A stretch of 64,000 nt of DNA from Silurus meridionalis (lineage: Eukaryota; Chordata; Actinopteri; Siluriformes; Siluridae): contig NC_060886.1 in NCBI RefSeq assembly GCF_014805685.1, positions 17,691,108 to 17,755,107 on the forward strand, read 5' to 3'. A program made the translations under genes and the position numbers. The notes below the pieces were generated by a model. That model searched no databases, was not told where the DNA came from, and saw only the letters and a program-made list of their open reading frames with translations. This document shows, piece by piece, positions 21,530 through 36,397 of this stretch (positions are counted from its first letter, which is position 1; each line of letters starts with the position of its first letter).

Positions 21530-24500
21530 GTCAACCAAGATTTGAATTCTAACATGTCTTTGATTTTATTGACAGGAGTATATAAATACAGCATTAGTAA
21601 ATACACCCCGCACATTCTACCTTCTGATCTTCCTGCTCCATGGCCTCCTGCTCCAGCAGCTTTTCCATCAACATCTGCTCCTGCCTTTTCCTCTGCTCAT
21701 TTTCCTCCTCCGCTTGCTAACAGAGGGGAAAAAAAACAAGCAGTGAGTCTTGCGCACAAATTCTATCTTACGTAACACGTTAAATGGCTGTTCTGAAAGT
21801 CGTTTGGAAGGGGTCTGACATTTACCCTGTATGCTTTCACAAAGCGCACAAACACAGGGAAGAACACTGATGGAGGCATGGTTTTGGAACTCTCCCCAAA
21901 AAACTTTACTACCTCATCAAAAGCATCCTGAAAGAGAACAACAGTGTCACAACAGGTCTAAGTGACTATAATTATGTTACAAAAACAAACAAAAATAAAT
22001 AAATCCTATGACTAGATAATAAATAATAAACCTGTGCAATCTTGGCATCATCCTGTAATTTCTTCAGCTTGTTTTCATTAAGATGTATGAAGTCTTTGAG
22101 AAGCGTGTTGTGGCCATGCATGCTGTACTCTCTCCTAGTTAGATCCATTCCTCTCTGAAGCTCCTTCACATCCATCAGCACATTCTCTAAAGATACTACA
22201 ACACAAACGGTACAAACGCAAAAAAATGTTCAAATAAAATAAAAAAATATTCGACAATATTATCGAACGTATTAGAAAGACGCAACATTAGATGTGTCAC
22301 ATGAAACTTTCTCTTTTGTATATACTGTACCTGCTGCTGCTTTTTCCACATAATGGATCTCGTTATAGAAGAGTGCCACCTGCTGGTATTTCTCCCTCAC
22401 TACATTTGCAATGTAATGCAACAGTGTTACCTTCCTGTCTGTTGATTTGGTATCTATTAACTGAAAACACAAAAGCATGTTAATGTATTGAAAATGACAT
22501 TAAGGCCAGAAAGCGCAGTGTAATGAAGTCTTACCAAGTCTAAACTTTGAAGTTTGAAACCATACACTGCCCCTCTTTTACTGCTGTTCATGTAGTTTCC
22601 AAGAGCTAATATAATCTACAAGTGAGGAAAAACAGGAATGTTCGAGCAAGAGTGTACAACCAGAAAAATGAAAGTTTCCTCTGGAAAAAAATAACTCACT
22701 AACCTCTAGAATTTTCTTAAGTTTCTGTGAAGACTTGATGGACACAGAGGCTGCGATAATGGCATGCATTTGCTGTTGAATTAAAAAAAAAAATACATCA
22801 AACACTCTTCTAACAAAGAACGCACAGCCAAAAGACAGTGAAATGAAAAAATGACTGAGAAACGCATTGTTACAGAATTATAAATTATTCAGATACTGAT
22901 ACTGACTGACAGAAATAGAAAGGAGTCATACAGTAAATACAGCCATAAAATATATAACACTAGATATTTATATCAAGGTAACAGGTGACGCGTGTTTTAT
23001 ACTAACTGGCGTAAGCATCTGCACACTTTCATTAAAGTTCCCCACAAATGCCATAATAGTCATCTTCTGCATGAGGCGCTCGATTTTGCTGAACTGCATC
23101 ATGAATCGGTCCTCATCTGTAAGGTTTTCCAGTGGTTTTCTCTCTTTCTCGTACTGCCGGAACATTTTAACCTCGGCCTCTGTCGGGATAAAACGCAGCA
23201 GGCACTCCACAAAGTCCACCGGCAACATCCGCAGGTCAAACCTGAGAGAGGAAAGCAGAGAGCTCTTTAATGCATGTTTACCAGGCTGCTCCTTTAAATC
23301 AAAGTGTAGCTGCAGGTATGAAAACTCTCCACACGCAGGAAGAATAATAGCGCACAGTTCTAAGCAGAAGGATGAGAGGATAATTGTGATGCTTCTTGGC
23401 ACACAGAAAACAGCAATATGAGAATGCAAGCTCTAGTTTTGGAGAATTTGTAAAATGTACTAGATACAAACTCAGTTCTTTTAGAGCAAACAAAACGTAG
23501 GAAAAAGTATGACTGTTTTCTTTAAAACAGGGTTTCTGCAGGTTTCAAGAAGTCAAATTTATGACTTTTTAAGAACTTTCAAAACTATTAAGAATAAAAT
23601 ATAAGACCTTTATCACCACATCAAACAACATACAAATTCATTTTTAAGCCAAATTTAGGTAAACTTGCACTTCCCCATAGGTGAAAAATAAAATCGGTTT
23701 GACGTCTGTGCTACAATCCAAGAGAGACTCCTGCCAATAATTATCTTTACACTAGAGAAAGTAAGAACTACACCAAGAAAACAAAACAAAGCAACAAAAA
23801 ACAACATTCTAAACAAGTAGTGATACATGGACATATGAAAATTAAGACCTGTTTCAAATTATGTAAGACCTAAAACAGCGAATGTAAGACTTTTTAAATC
23901 ATAATATTTTTTAGTTTAAGATTTAAGACTTCTTTAGGCTTGTTAAGACCCCAAGAAAAGCCTGTAAAAAAAAAGTAATATTTCCACATGAATATTACTT
24001 ACATCTGAATTGATTTGCAGATTTCCTCCGGCATCTTGCCCACTTTTCGGAGTGTGATGGCCAGATTTTTGGCTCTGTTAGAATCAAGCAGTGAAACTTT
24101 GTTAGGGACCTTCTGAATGGTCTTCTGCTTGTTAGAAGTGACATCAATTGCAGGCCCTTGAGCTCTTGTCTTGAAGATCTCCTCAAACTCATCTACATTC
24201 AGATCCTAAAAGAAACAAAAGGAGCAGAACATTGTAATTCCTTATAGGTTCGATTTGTATATTATAAATGTCAGTGCAGAACCATTTAATCGAAATTGGA
24301 AAACAAAGGTGTGCACATAACATATTCTAACTGTAGCATTATTTAGTGGAGTGTGAGATCTTTTACCTCCAGTATTCTCTCATCATCAATCTCATTGAAG
24401 ACGGTGCCATTGATTTGGTTGGGTTTCAATGCCACCCAGTTAAACACTGGCAGTCTGAATTTCGTTTTAATTGGCTTCTTAATCTTCACAGCTGCACGAC

Positions 24501-27390
24501 ATCACAAAAAGCATACATATCTTATACAGAATACAGCCACAAAACAGGTACTACATAAATAATGTCATTAGAGTGAGTGCTGAATTAAAAGTGGTGACAC
24601 ACACACAGGGTCATTGCAGGGAAACGAAAGATATAAAAAGGATAAGTGTATCATAAGGACACTGAAGTTCCATGGCAACAATAAGAAACTCTTTGTATAG
24701 AGCTGCATTCAGTCATAGTGAGGTGACAGTGAGTGAATAAGAGTGACTCATGTTCTCGCCACTAACTCTTGGTAAAGCTTCTATTATTTGACTGAGAAGC
24801 CTTATTGAGGGGAGAATTCAGCAATGTTGAAACTATGTGCTATAGTACGGACAATTGAAGTCAATGTAACAGATGAGTAGCAACTAGCACAAACTAGTAC
24901 AAACTAGCACAAACTAGTACAAACTAGCACAAACTAGCACAAACTAGCAAACTAGTAGAAACTAGCACAAACTAGCACAAACTAGTAGCAACTAGCACAA
25001 ATTAGCACAAACTAGTACAAACTAGCACAAACTAGCACAAACTAGTAGAAACTAGTAGAAAACATCTCAGGAAGCTAAAATTAATTTCCAAAAGGTTTTC
25101 TCTCAGTGATAATGGTGAAGAACTCTGGTAGATTTTGTACGGCTGACTTCTAACAGAGATGTTCAAGTGGCACTGAAATCCACTGAAAGACACTCCCTAA
25201 TTTTAATCCTCATCAAACCATGCAGTAGGGCACCATGCCCTGTGGATAAAGGATTATCATAATGGAAAACACCATAGCTATCAGGACAGACATGTTTTTT
25301 TCACATGGTAACAGAAATCATTCATCTACCAGACCCTCTCAGATCTGTACTGTTCACTTGGTGTGCACCAGACCTGCACTAACCCACTTGCTTGGAATAG
25401 ATTCAAGGTGGGATGATTTATCTGAAACTAGCACGTTTCTTTTTTCTTTTTTTCCCGCAAGAAAATGTTTGTAGTTTTGTAACACTAAATCCTCAAATGA
25501 CCAGTTAACAGTTTTTTCCCAGTTTTTTTGTCACTGGCCTGTGATTGTAGTCTCATGCTCATAAGGGGGAGAGATGCCCACATGTTTGTATGGATGGATA
25601 GAGTAGAAAAAGTAATCAGCCCACTTCCTGTACATTATCTGCAGGTATATCAGTTGTGCATCAGCTGCAATCTTATATTTGCACAACAGTTCACATGTAG
25701 TAGCATGCCGGTATATTCTACCATGCAGCACACAGCACACACTTTAAACAAACACACGGAGTCGTATCTTCATTTACATGAATGCCATTTGCCAGATGCC
25801 CCTTGTTTAGAGTGACTTACAATTATCTCAATTATACAACTGAGCAGCTGAAGGTTAAAGGCCTTGCTCAGGGTCCCAGCAGCTTGGTGGTGTTGGAATT
25901 TGAACTCATGACCTTCCGATCAAAAATCCATTGTCTAAACCACTGAGCTACCACTTCCTTCTTTGCTGTTAAAAGTAAAAATAAATGAAAAAAATTAAAA
26001 AACGTTTTCTAGCTTGGGATGCACAATTCTCCATCAAAATCTGACAGTGTAATGAAGAGAGTGCAGATCCCTAAATTTCCAACTGCAATGGACGAGTTAG
26101 AAAGAAAAGCAGCAGGTCTAATGCAATATGTGGTTTCAAACTTTGGCGTTTGCATACTGTGATTTACTGAGGTCTAGAAAACGTTCCATTTTTGAACAGT
26201 GATTAGACTGAAGGGAAAGTCTTCAGCAAAGCATCTTATTTTATGCCTGGTTTCAAGTGGAACAGTTTGACATAAGCTGCCTTGGAGCACCAAAAACTAA
26301 CAGGAACTATGTGGACTTTTGGGACTACAAATGCCATCTAAACTAATTTTACATATAAGGATGAATTAGAAAGAGCACAACACAGAAAACCTACAGAACA
26401 GCTTTATGGGTCCCTCTATGTTGGCAAAAAGATAGAAAAGAAACAAAAAGCGAGAGTTTAGTAAGAACAATGGAAAAAAACGACCATCAAGATATGTATA
26501 CTGTCCCTCATTTGACCATAATCATAAGGTTGTAAAATGTTGAACAAGTTTAGTTCATCTTTGCTCCATAAAATAAAAAATGAAAAGTTCACAAAGAATG
26601 AAAAGTTTTATGACAGGACCAGCAGTACAGTCTCACTTGTTACACTACACAGCAAGAGCTCAGCATTTAAGAGCTGACCCATTAAACCTACATGTGCTAC
26701 TCAGTGTAACAATGCATTACATTGCAATTTACATTGTAGAGACAGATCTTATCAGACAGGGAAATGATTTCAGGTAGATCAAGTATGAAAATTAGCAAAT
26801 TGCATAATAGGAAATAAGGTGCTTTCATAAATTCCTTTTAGTGATCCTTTAATCCTTTCAAAGGTTAAAAAAGATTACTGTTACAAAATAGTCTGAGAAT
26901 TCACACGTCATTATTGATGCTTATAAAATCTTTGTTCTAGACTGGGAATGCTGGCATTTTCCTCATAGGTCTCTATATGTGAGTCAGTTATGTCTGACCA
27001 AACAGCCGAACTGGGAAATAAAACTTGCTGAGGAGGAGTGAATAAACACCCACAGCTTTAGTGATTTTTATCGTGCTCTGCTGAGAAGAGCAGCAAAGCC
27101 CAACTTACGTACAATACCTTAGTGTCAGATAAAATCCTGATAGTGAAGCATCTTATAAAACACATACAGTCAGACCAACACCGATTGGCTGATAAAATCC
27201 AAAGTTATAATATTATGGTTACCCAGGAGCAGTGACATCAGTGTAAATAATTCTAACAATGCACCTATTATGTCTCTTCTAGTAAGGCACCAATAGATGA
27301 CTTACTGTCAAATGAACCCAATTCCATGTGACCATCAGAACAACAGCCATTTGTGCCTTGAGTCAAGTGTAACCACCATAACAATATTTG

Positions 27391-27430
<40 letters not shown>

Positions 27431-27932
27431 AGAAACTATTTTGATTATTTCTAGACACTGTGGCTATTGCTGCTATAGTAAGTTACTATTTTTGGATATT
27501 ATTGTTGTTGGATATTCCACAAAAAAGATGTCTCCTTTCACTATCACATCAATATTTTTAAAATGATAAATTGAATGCACCATTAAAAATACTGGTTATT
27601 AGGACTATTCTTAATGAGGTAAAGGGGGATGATGTGACATGATGCCTGCTTTTAGGGTCTTACCTGCAAGACCAGAATTAAAGATTACCGTGGGCGACCC
27701 ACAGCCTGGTAGAGGTGGTGCCATCGGTGGTGGAGGTGGAATCATAGCCTCCACAGCGCTCATAGAGCCCGGAAGAGGAGGAGGTGGTGGTGGAGGAGGA
27801 GGAGGAGGGGGTGGGTCATGGGCAGCCGATGGACCGTTTTGTACTGAAACAGTAAAAGACAGAGGAAAAAAAAGCCAGTGAGTGAATAAAAAAAAAAAAA
27901 AAAAGAAAAAACAACACAAAATGTAAAAGCAC

Positions 27933-27990
<58 letters not shown>

Positions 27991-28516
27991 TGCTATGAGC
28001 CTGCCAGAAGATATTTCCCCTACAGAGAGTCAATTAGCAAAACCAAATATAAAGTCATTTGCTAATCCGCTGTGTTCCACAAAGAAGAACTACTGGAGCT
28101 GAAAGCAACCATGCTGCTGTTATCATTTCCATTTAAAAGCATGCAAAATGCTGGAGTGCACTAACACACACTGAATTATTCAAACAGGTTTTACTACAGT
28201 TTAAACATTTGTGCACTGGTCAGGATAACAGAGTATTGATGAACTAGTATTGGATCAAACTCTCAAACACAGAAAGACTTCTAATAGCTTTTTCCTGTAG
28301 CTGTTACTGCACTGAACAGCTGATTCAATAATGCATTGCCACTTTCTGTGTATTTTGCACTGCTTATGCACTACTGTACAGTCCACCCATATTTATACTG
28401 TATATACTGTATCATACATATGCTCATACTTGTACATAACTATAATCATGTCATTTGAGTAGATTATCTTCTGACATGTCTGTCTATGCATAATCTTTGT
28501 ACAGTATATTGTATAT

Positions 28517-28586
<70 letters not shown>

Positions 28587-29174
28587 CATATATTATTACC
28601 TACTATACCTTCTGTACATTAATCACCCTCATCTCAGTATATATGGTCCTCATACCTTATTTATCTACTATTATCTATTGTAAATAGGCCACTTATGCAC
28701 AGCTGGTTAGATGCTAACTGCATTTCATTGGCTCTGTACCTTGCACAATGACAACAAAGCTGAATCTAATCTAATCTAATATGAAACCACTCACGTGATG
28801 CAGGCATAGGTGGGGGAGGAGGGGGAGGTGGTGGCATGGACATTCCCAGATCTAGACCGTTACTCGGTCCCACAGGACCCAGCATGGTACCCCCGGGTAC
28901 CCCCATCACACCCTCAATGCCTGCCAGCAGGCCGTTAGTGGGTGGAGCAGAGGCCAAGATGGCAATATCCCCATCTCCTTTCTTCTGGATCTTGATGGTT
29001 CCTTGCTTTTCCAATTCATGAATCTTCTTTTCCAGATTGCACTGCCTCTGAATGGCCTCATCCTTCTCCTTCACCATCCTCCTCAGTGTGTGTACCTGTG
29101 AGTTGGCATCCTTGTAGACTTCCTAAATCCAAATGCAAAGAAATCTGATCATTTATACTGATATACTATATACA

Positions 29175-29253
<79 letters not shown>

Positions 29254-29264
29254 TACTATATACA

Positions 29265-29330
<66 letters not shown>

Positions 29331-32300
29331 ATAAAGAATAAAGAAATAAACAGATGGACAGAAAAGGCGACAGTGAAACCCTCACCAGTATAGAGCCCAG
29401 TTCCTTGTTCTTATGCATTAGCTGCTTCTCCAGTTCTACAATCTTTGCCATGGCTTCATTTTCTGTGTCCTGTAACTTCTCTGTCATCTGCATTGAAAGG
29501 TTAGGGACATGCTCACAAACAAAAAGTAATATTTTGTATCTTCATGTTTAATTGTCTAAATTCAAATAGCCTTAGATCAAGATCATTTGATAATATATTA
29601 GAATTTATAGCTGACAAATTTGCATTTACAGTAGAAAACTGTCAACAATCAAAGTAATATGACTAATATTCTTGTGGAAAATTGGTACATCAACAGCAAA
29701 GATACACACCAAAAAGCACACTGCTACTGTTAATCTAATCATGGTTATGACTATTAGATCAAATAGCTAGAATTCGTAAATTCCAACCAATCACGTTTCT
29801 ACATGAGCACAGTCAGGAACAATAGGAAGAGGGCAACAATTTAACTTGTGTTCAAAGATATGCCTACTATGAAATGACTTCTCTTCAAATCTTTGACATC
29901 TTAACTATTAATTATCGTGGGACATTATTGTTGGGATTTACTTTAATATTCAATTATCTGAATTAAAGTACAGTCATAATCTATTTTCTTTATCACAGTA
30001 TATCGGTGCTTTCCGAAAGCATATGGGACTTTTTAACATCAGGCCAAACGCTCCACAGGCCTGCGAGTTACCAGGTTTTCCTAACACAATGTGTTAAACT
30101 TTTAAGATTTGGATTTGTTTTTATAGTCTCAGGGAAAAAATATTGAACCAGTCTCTGAAAATGGCACTTACATGCGAGATACTCTCCTCCAACTCTTCAA
30201 CTCGCTCCAGTGCTGCATTCTTTGTCTCCGCATCCTCCAACAGAGCTCCCACATCAAACACATTATCCAGGTAGGCCTGGATTTGAACCTGCAATTTATC
30301 GCTCTCTGTGTGCTTCAGTTTCTACTCAAGGCACAGAGAAAAAAAAAAAAAATAAAACAACGAGAGATGAGTGTATCTACAGAATCGATGAAAAAAGCTT
30401 TAATGCGTTACACTTTTTTCCTCTAGACAAAACGGCTAAATAAATTTGGCTTTATAATACTGCACTTATGTATACTCACATCCAGGTACTCATCCAAACA
30501 CAGTTTAGTGAAGTCATACTGTAGGTGCACTCTGAAATTCATATCTTCTACTGAGTGGACCACAATGTTTATGAACTGCATACACGCCACCTGGAAGGTA
30601 GTAGAAAGCTGAACATTAATATGTTGAATTGTAATGAATGAAATGCAGACACTAAATGTTGACCAGATTAAGTGTGCCAAATAAAATAAATAAAATATTT
30701 GTATTTAAATTGACATTTTATTCCTTTTTTTTCATAACAATAATGAATAACAACGAAGAAAAAAAAAATCCTTGTCTGCACAATCTCTGATGAAATGCAA
30801 TGACAAAAATACCAGTATTATGTTCACCTGACAAACATGATTACGCAAACAAATCAGCTACTTCCTATTCTCATGCACCAGTGTTTGTACTTACTATTAG
30901 ACATATTTTGGGCCTGATGTCATTGGTTATATATGGGCATATAAGGTAAATCTTTGTGAAGCAGAAATACGCTACTGTATATTAAATCTGTAATGCTCAC
31001 CATTATGTGATTCGTATATGTTACTAATATAAAGACTTTGAAATAAAAAAAGAAGAAGAAAGGTTTAAGGTAGCCTTTCACTGATAGCAATGTAGATTTA
31101 GACAGTCTTCACACACATGTACATTTCACACAGATATGTGGGCCTTTCCCCCACTGTCACTTATTTCTTGGCATGACACAGCGTTACAATGCTCCTTCAC
31201 TGGGCCTAATCAAAACCTGTTCCAGCATGACATTGCCCCATGCAGAAAGAAGAGATTGGAGTGGAAGAACATGAATGGCCTACGCAGTGTCCTAACCTCA
31301 ACCATGAACCATCAACCTTAACAGAACTCCTGCCTGACTTCACTAATGCCCTGGCTGAATGAAAAATCTTCACAAGCAAAGTCTAGTGCAAAACCTTTCC
31401 AGAATAGTCTGTTATAGCTACAAAGGGAGGACCAACTACATATTAATGTCCATGATTTTTTAGGATTTTCAGAAACAAAGGTATGAGACTGACAGATGTT
31501 CACATGCTTTTAATGCCAAATCTGACAGAAAATACAAGTAGGTTTCATCGACATATTGCTCAGTGAGTAGAACGCTGTATTTATTCATAAAATAAAGACT
31601 AGACCCAAACACATAATAATCAATTGACTGCAACAGAGCTAAAGCTAAAGATGTTTTCATAAAGTCTAAATAAACAGTTCAAACTAAATACAAACTGCAA
31701 ATGTACTGCTTCTTGCTTTTAGAGGGTAGAGATTTCTCATACATGAACAGCTACATGACAGTAAGCTGACACAGGCTCGTGAATTTTACACACACGAACA
31801 AAATACATACAGGCGTGTGGTTTGCTGTCCCCCAAGTTGGGCTAACTTGTAATTTATGGCTTATTTAAGTGAATTTATTTATTAAATGGTAATAAATGGT
31901 TGATAAGTACCATGAAGTCAATGTTATTGTCCTCATTCTTGAAGTGCTCCATCAGCTTCTCAAAGCGCTGATTTTCTGAACAAACCTTTGAAACAGAGCA
32001 TACATTTCCATATTCTTTAGTTAATGCACATAAATTTGTCTGTGGCAAGATAGCAAAAAAACTTTTTTGTTTATTTTTTTTATTTATTTATTTTTTTGCA
32101 GAAAAGACAAATGACAGAACATGTGACATGAGGAACATAAATGTTCAAATAGAAAAAGTATAGAATAGAATGACAGGACTTTCTATAGTGCAATGTTATA
32201 AATAATGGTGATATAGAAACAACGTAGCATTGTACCTCTTTAAAATGATCAAAAGCAGCAAGAATAATCTCATGCCCCCCTCTGACTAGACATACAGCAG

Positions 32301-32333
32301 CCAGCAGTTCCAGTACTAGCGCTTTTGTCCTGC

Positions 32334-32406
<73 letters not shown>

Positions 32407-33907
32407 TTATTTCTGAACTTAAAGCACATCAAACACAATAGGATTTCAGGAGTTTTCGATTGGCATGACTGCTATTGTGGTATCAATGTGAGGCTACACG
32501 CATGCAAAAATGGCCACACCCACATACAGCAGATCGTCTTGTTACAGCTGCTGATATTAATGACCCTTGTGAGAGGACTTGCATCCTGCCTGAATGAGAA
32601 GCGTGGCACATGCTGGGAAAAATCGCCGTTACGAAGCAGGTGTTTTCAATCACCCTGTCAAATAGCACTTTCTCCCTTCCTCCCTTCAGCAAAGACACAC
32701 AACCACACACAACATTTATAATGCTTTACCTGGGATTCTTGTTGTTCAGACTTAGTGCAATTTCATTCACAGCATGAGGGTGGGACATAACCATGTTGAA
32801 GCCATACTAACGACAAAAAAAAAACAAACAAATTGAAAGGAAAGTGAGTGGTGCATTAATGAGCACAGAAGGATGCCTAAAATTAAACACCACAATTGAA
32901 AAATGAAAAATGGCCTGTCGAAGTATAAAGAAAAGAAAGCAAAGCATTTGTCCGCATACTAAATGCATTTTCCTGTGTGCGGCGTTCACCTGATAGTTCA
33001 TGATCGCTCGAAGGCACATAATGCAGACGTGAACGTCATCTTTCTTACACAGCAGTCTCGAATTCTTCAACGTTCGTCTGCTGGGCAACGTATTACATCT
33101 GAGAAAAGAGTTACAAGTAGAGTAAAGAACGTTTACAAACGTAGTAGAAGGATAAATCAGTTCTCCACTAATAATAGATGCAATTTGAAAAAGACAAATT
33201 TCAGAGCAAAATTATTAAAATGTCAAAAAGAAAGAAGGCCAAAGAAAACCAAAAAAATATCGCAGTCTAATGTTAAAGTGGTGAATGGTAGTGGACTGAC
33301 AAATGTTCCCATGGTGACAGCAGTGGAATCTTAAGTAAAATATCATTGTTATTATGCTCTGGAGTCTGCCAACCCACTGGCCATAACTTAAATAACAGCA
33401 AGAACATTAAACACAGAAGCCTACTAACAGTTGGTCCTGTGCTGTGTAGAGGGTATTGTCTTAACTCGAGCAGCTTCACACACATATCACTGCGCTGTGC
33501 ACAATGGCAGCATCATTGACATGCATGGCAGAGGTCTGTGGCGCTTTGTGAAGGCAGATTGAGCTCAAGGCTTTTATGTGCAATACAGGGGTACGCTAAC
33601 AAAAATAATACATGCAAACACACACACACACACACACAAAGACAGAACATTCACACGCATCCATTCAGACTTAATGTATATTAACTGTTCAGCACTCTAT
33701 TGTACTATTTTGTTTAAAACAGTGAAATATGTTTAATCTAAATCTAATCGGAAACTTAACCCCAGTAGATAAAAAGCAGTTTTCCTCATGTTCCAGCAAG
33801 GTGAAAACTGTCAAATATTCCAATCCTTGAGGGATATAAATATAGACACACAGACAGATATAAATATAGGTACACATACACGGGTTATTTCGATCTTGTC
33901 ACAAGGT

Positions 33908-33962
<55 letters not shown>

Positions 33963-36256
33963 GAGTCATCCACACCAGCATTGGTGCCTTTTTGGAACAG
34001 ACAGAAAAAGGTTTCGGAAATGTTGTCCTGAAAGCACTCATGCGGTACGAGTGAGACATAGCCTGCATTGTGATCCTGAGTGTTCCTCACACTCTTACAT
34101 CTTATCATGCCATTGTCTTCATTACGTGTGTGTCCCTTAACTTTCATTATGTTTGTATCCATGAGCACAATGTTTTAAATCATTAATGCCAGACACCATA
34201 TTTATGTTCTATCACAGAATACCCTTTTGCATCATCACATTCAGTGCTAATTATTATTATCAATGGCGTTCTCCAAATTAAAGGTCCCTATAAACAGTTC
34301 TGGACATGAAAGGTTTGAGTTGGCTAAGTTGTTTTTTTTTAATGAACGTACTGAGAAATTTGTATTAGATGGACAAAAGGAGGTGTTTAACGAACTTGGC
34401 TCAAACCAAAATGTGCATAATCTGGCAGCAAGCATCCAGAAGGAGTGAACCAAACTCAACACGTCTTTGTGTTAAAGGTTTCTAAAGATTTTTGAGCCAA
34501 CTGCAACTATGCTTTTTCACTTTGGCCCTTTTACCACATATATTCAACTCACCCTCATGACTATTTCAAATCATTCCTGTGAGGAAACAGAAGCTACATA
34601 CACACGTGTGTATACTTCCGGAACAAAGTGTTCTGCAAAGTAATGAGTAATTCATTCATCATAGGAATGGAAGTTTGATAATGTTCTCTTTGAATTCTGG
34701 AAGGCTGTTATTCATAGTCTGTGTTTATACCTCATACTGTGTCAACTTGTTTTGACAAGTTTGTGCTAAGGCTGTAAGAAATGCAAGTAATGCTCTCTTT
34801 TTGTCACACTAGAAAGCTGTAGTGTGACATAAAACTCATTCCTGGATGTTCCAGGAACTATGTTCCTGGAATTGATTATTATATATATCGTATATTATAT
34901 AGACTCCTCACACAGAGACTGATATATTTCAAGAGTTTATTTCTTTGAATTTTGATGATTATTGCTTACAGCTAATGCAAACCCCAAATTCAGTATCTCA
35001 GAAAAGTAGAATATTGTAAAAAAGTTCAATATTGGAGACTCGCGGTGTCACACTCTAATCAGCTCATTAAATAAAACACTTTCCTGAGCCTTTAAATTGT
35101 GTCTCAGTCTGGTTCAGGCTTCACAATCATGGAGGAACACTGCTGACTTGACAGTTGTCCAGAAGACGATCATTGACACCCTGCACAAAATGTCTAAGGC
35201 TAAAGAAGCTGCTGTTCACAGAGTGCTGTATCCAAGCACATTACTTTAAAGTTGAATGAAAGGAAATAAAGTGGTAGAAAAAAGTGAAATGAAGAATTTG
35301 GGGGAAATTCACAAAGAGTAGACTGCAGCTGGAGTCAGTGCTTCAAAAACCACCATGCACAGACGTATCCATGGGCTACAACTGACGCATTCCTTGTGTC
35401 AAGCTACTACTGGACCAGAGACAACATCAGAGTTGTCTTACCTGGGCAAAGGACAAAAAGGACTGGACTGTTGCTCAGTGGGCCAAAGTCGTCCTTTTAG
35501 ATTAAGAGGAAAGAGAATTTTGCATTTCATTTGGAAATCAAGGTCCCAGAGTCTGGAGGAAGAGAACAGAGGCACAGAATCCAAGTTGCTTGAGGTCCAG
35601 TGTTAAGTTTGCACTGTCAGTGGTGGTTTGAGAGGTCATGTCATCTGCTGGTGTTGGGTTAGGGTTAGCACAGCCGTCTAACCAGGAGGTTTTAGAGCAC
35701 TTCTTGCTTCCTATTGCTGATCAGCTTTACGGAGATGCTGAATTAATTTTCCAGCAGGATTTGGCACCAGCCCACACTGCCAAAAGCACCAAAAGTTGGT
35801 TAAATGACCATGATGTTGGTGTGCTTGACTGGCCAGCAAACTCACCAGACCTGAACACCATAGAGAATCTATGGCGTATTGTCAAGAGGAAAATGAGAAA
35901 CAAGAGACCAAAAAATGCAAATGAGCTGAAAGCCAATGTCAAAGAAACCTGGGCTCTATACCACCTCAGCAGTGCCACAGACTGATCACCTCCATGTCAT
36001 GCTGAAATAAGGCAATAATTGAAGCAAAATCAGCCCCTACCAAGTATCGAGTACATGCACAGTAAATGAACATACTTTCCAGAAGTCCAACAATTATTTT
36101 TTCATTGGCTTATGAAGTATTCTTGAGATAGAGAATTGCTGGGTTTTTATTAATTGTGAGCCAAAATTCCTTCAAAATTAAAATAAATAAACTCTTAAAA
36201 TATGTCAGTATCAATATATATTTTTTCTTATGATATTCTAATTTATTCAGATGCAC

Positions 36257-36347
<91 letters not shown>

Positions 36348-36349
36348 TT

Positions 36350-36397
<48 letters not shown>

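Noticed and set aside
24888..25063. Possible CRISPR-like array
   Set aside because: Plain tandem repeats of 10 bases without spacers, in a vertebrate intron.
25765..25963. Possible tRNA gene
   Set aside because: Box A and B are present but there is no cloverleaf and a SINE body follows; it is a tRNA-derived SINE.
27639..27881. Gly-rich + strand frame
   Set aside because: Mirror image of the fmnl2 proline-rich FH1 exon.
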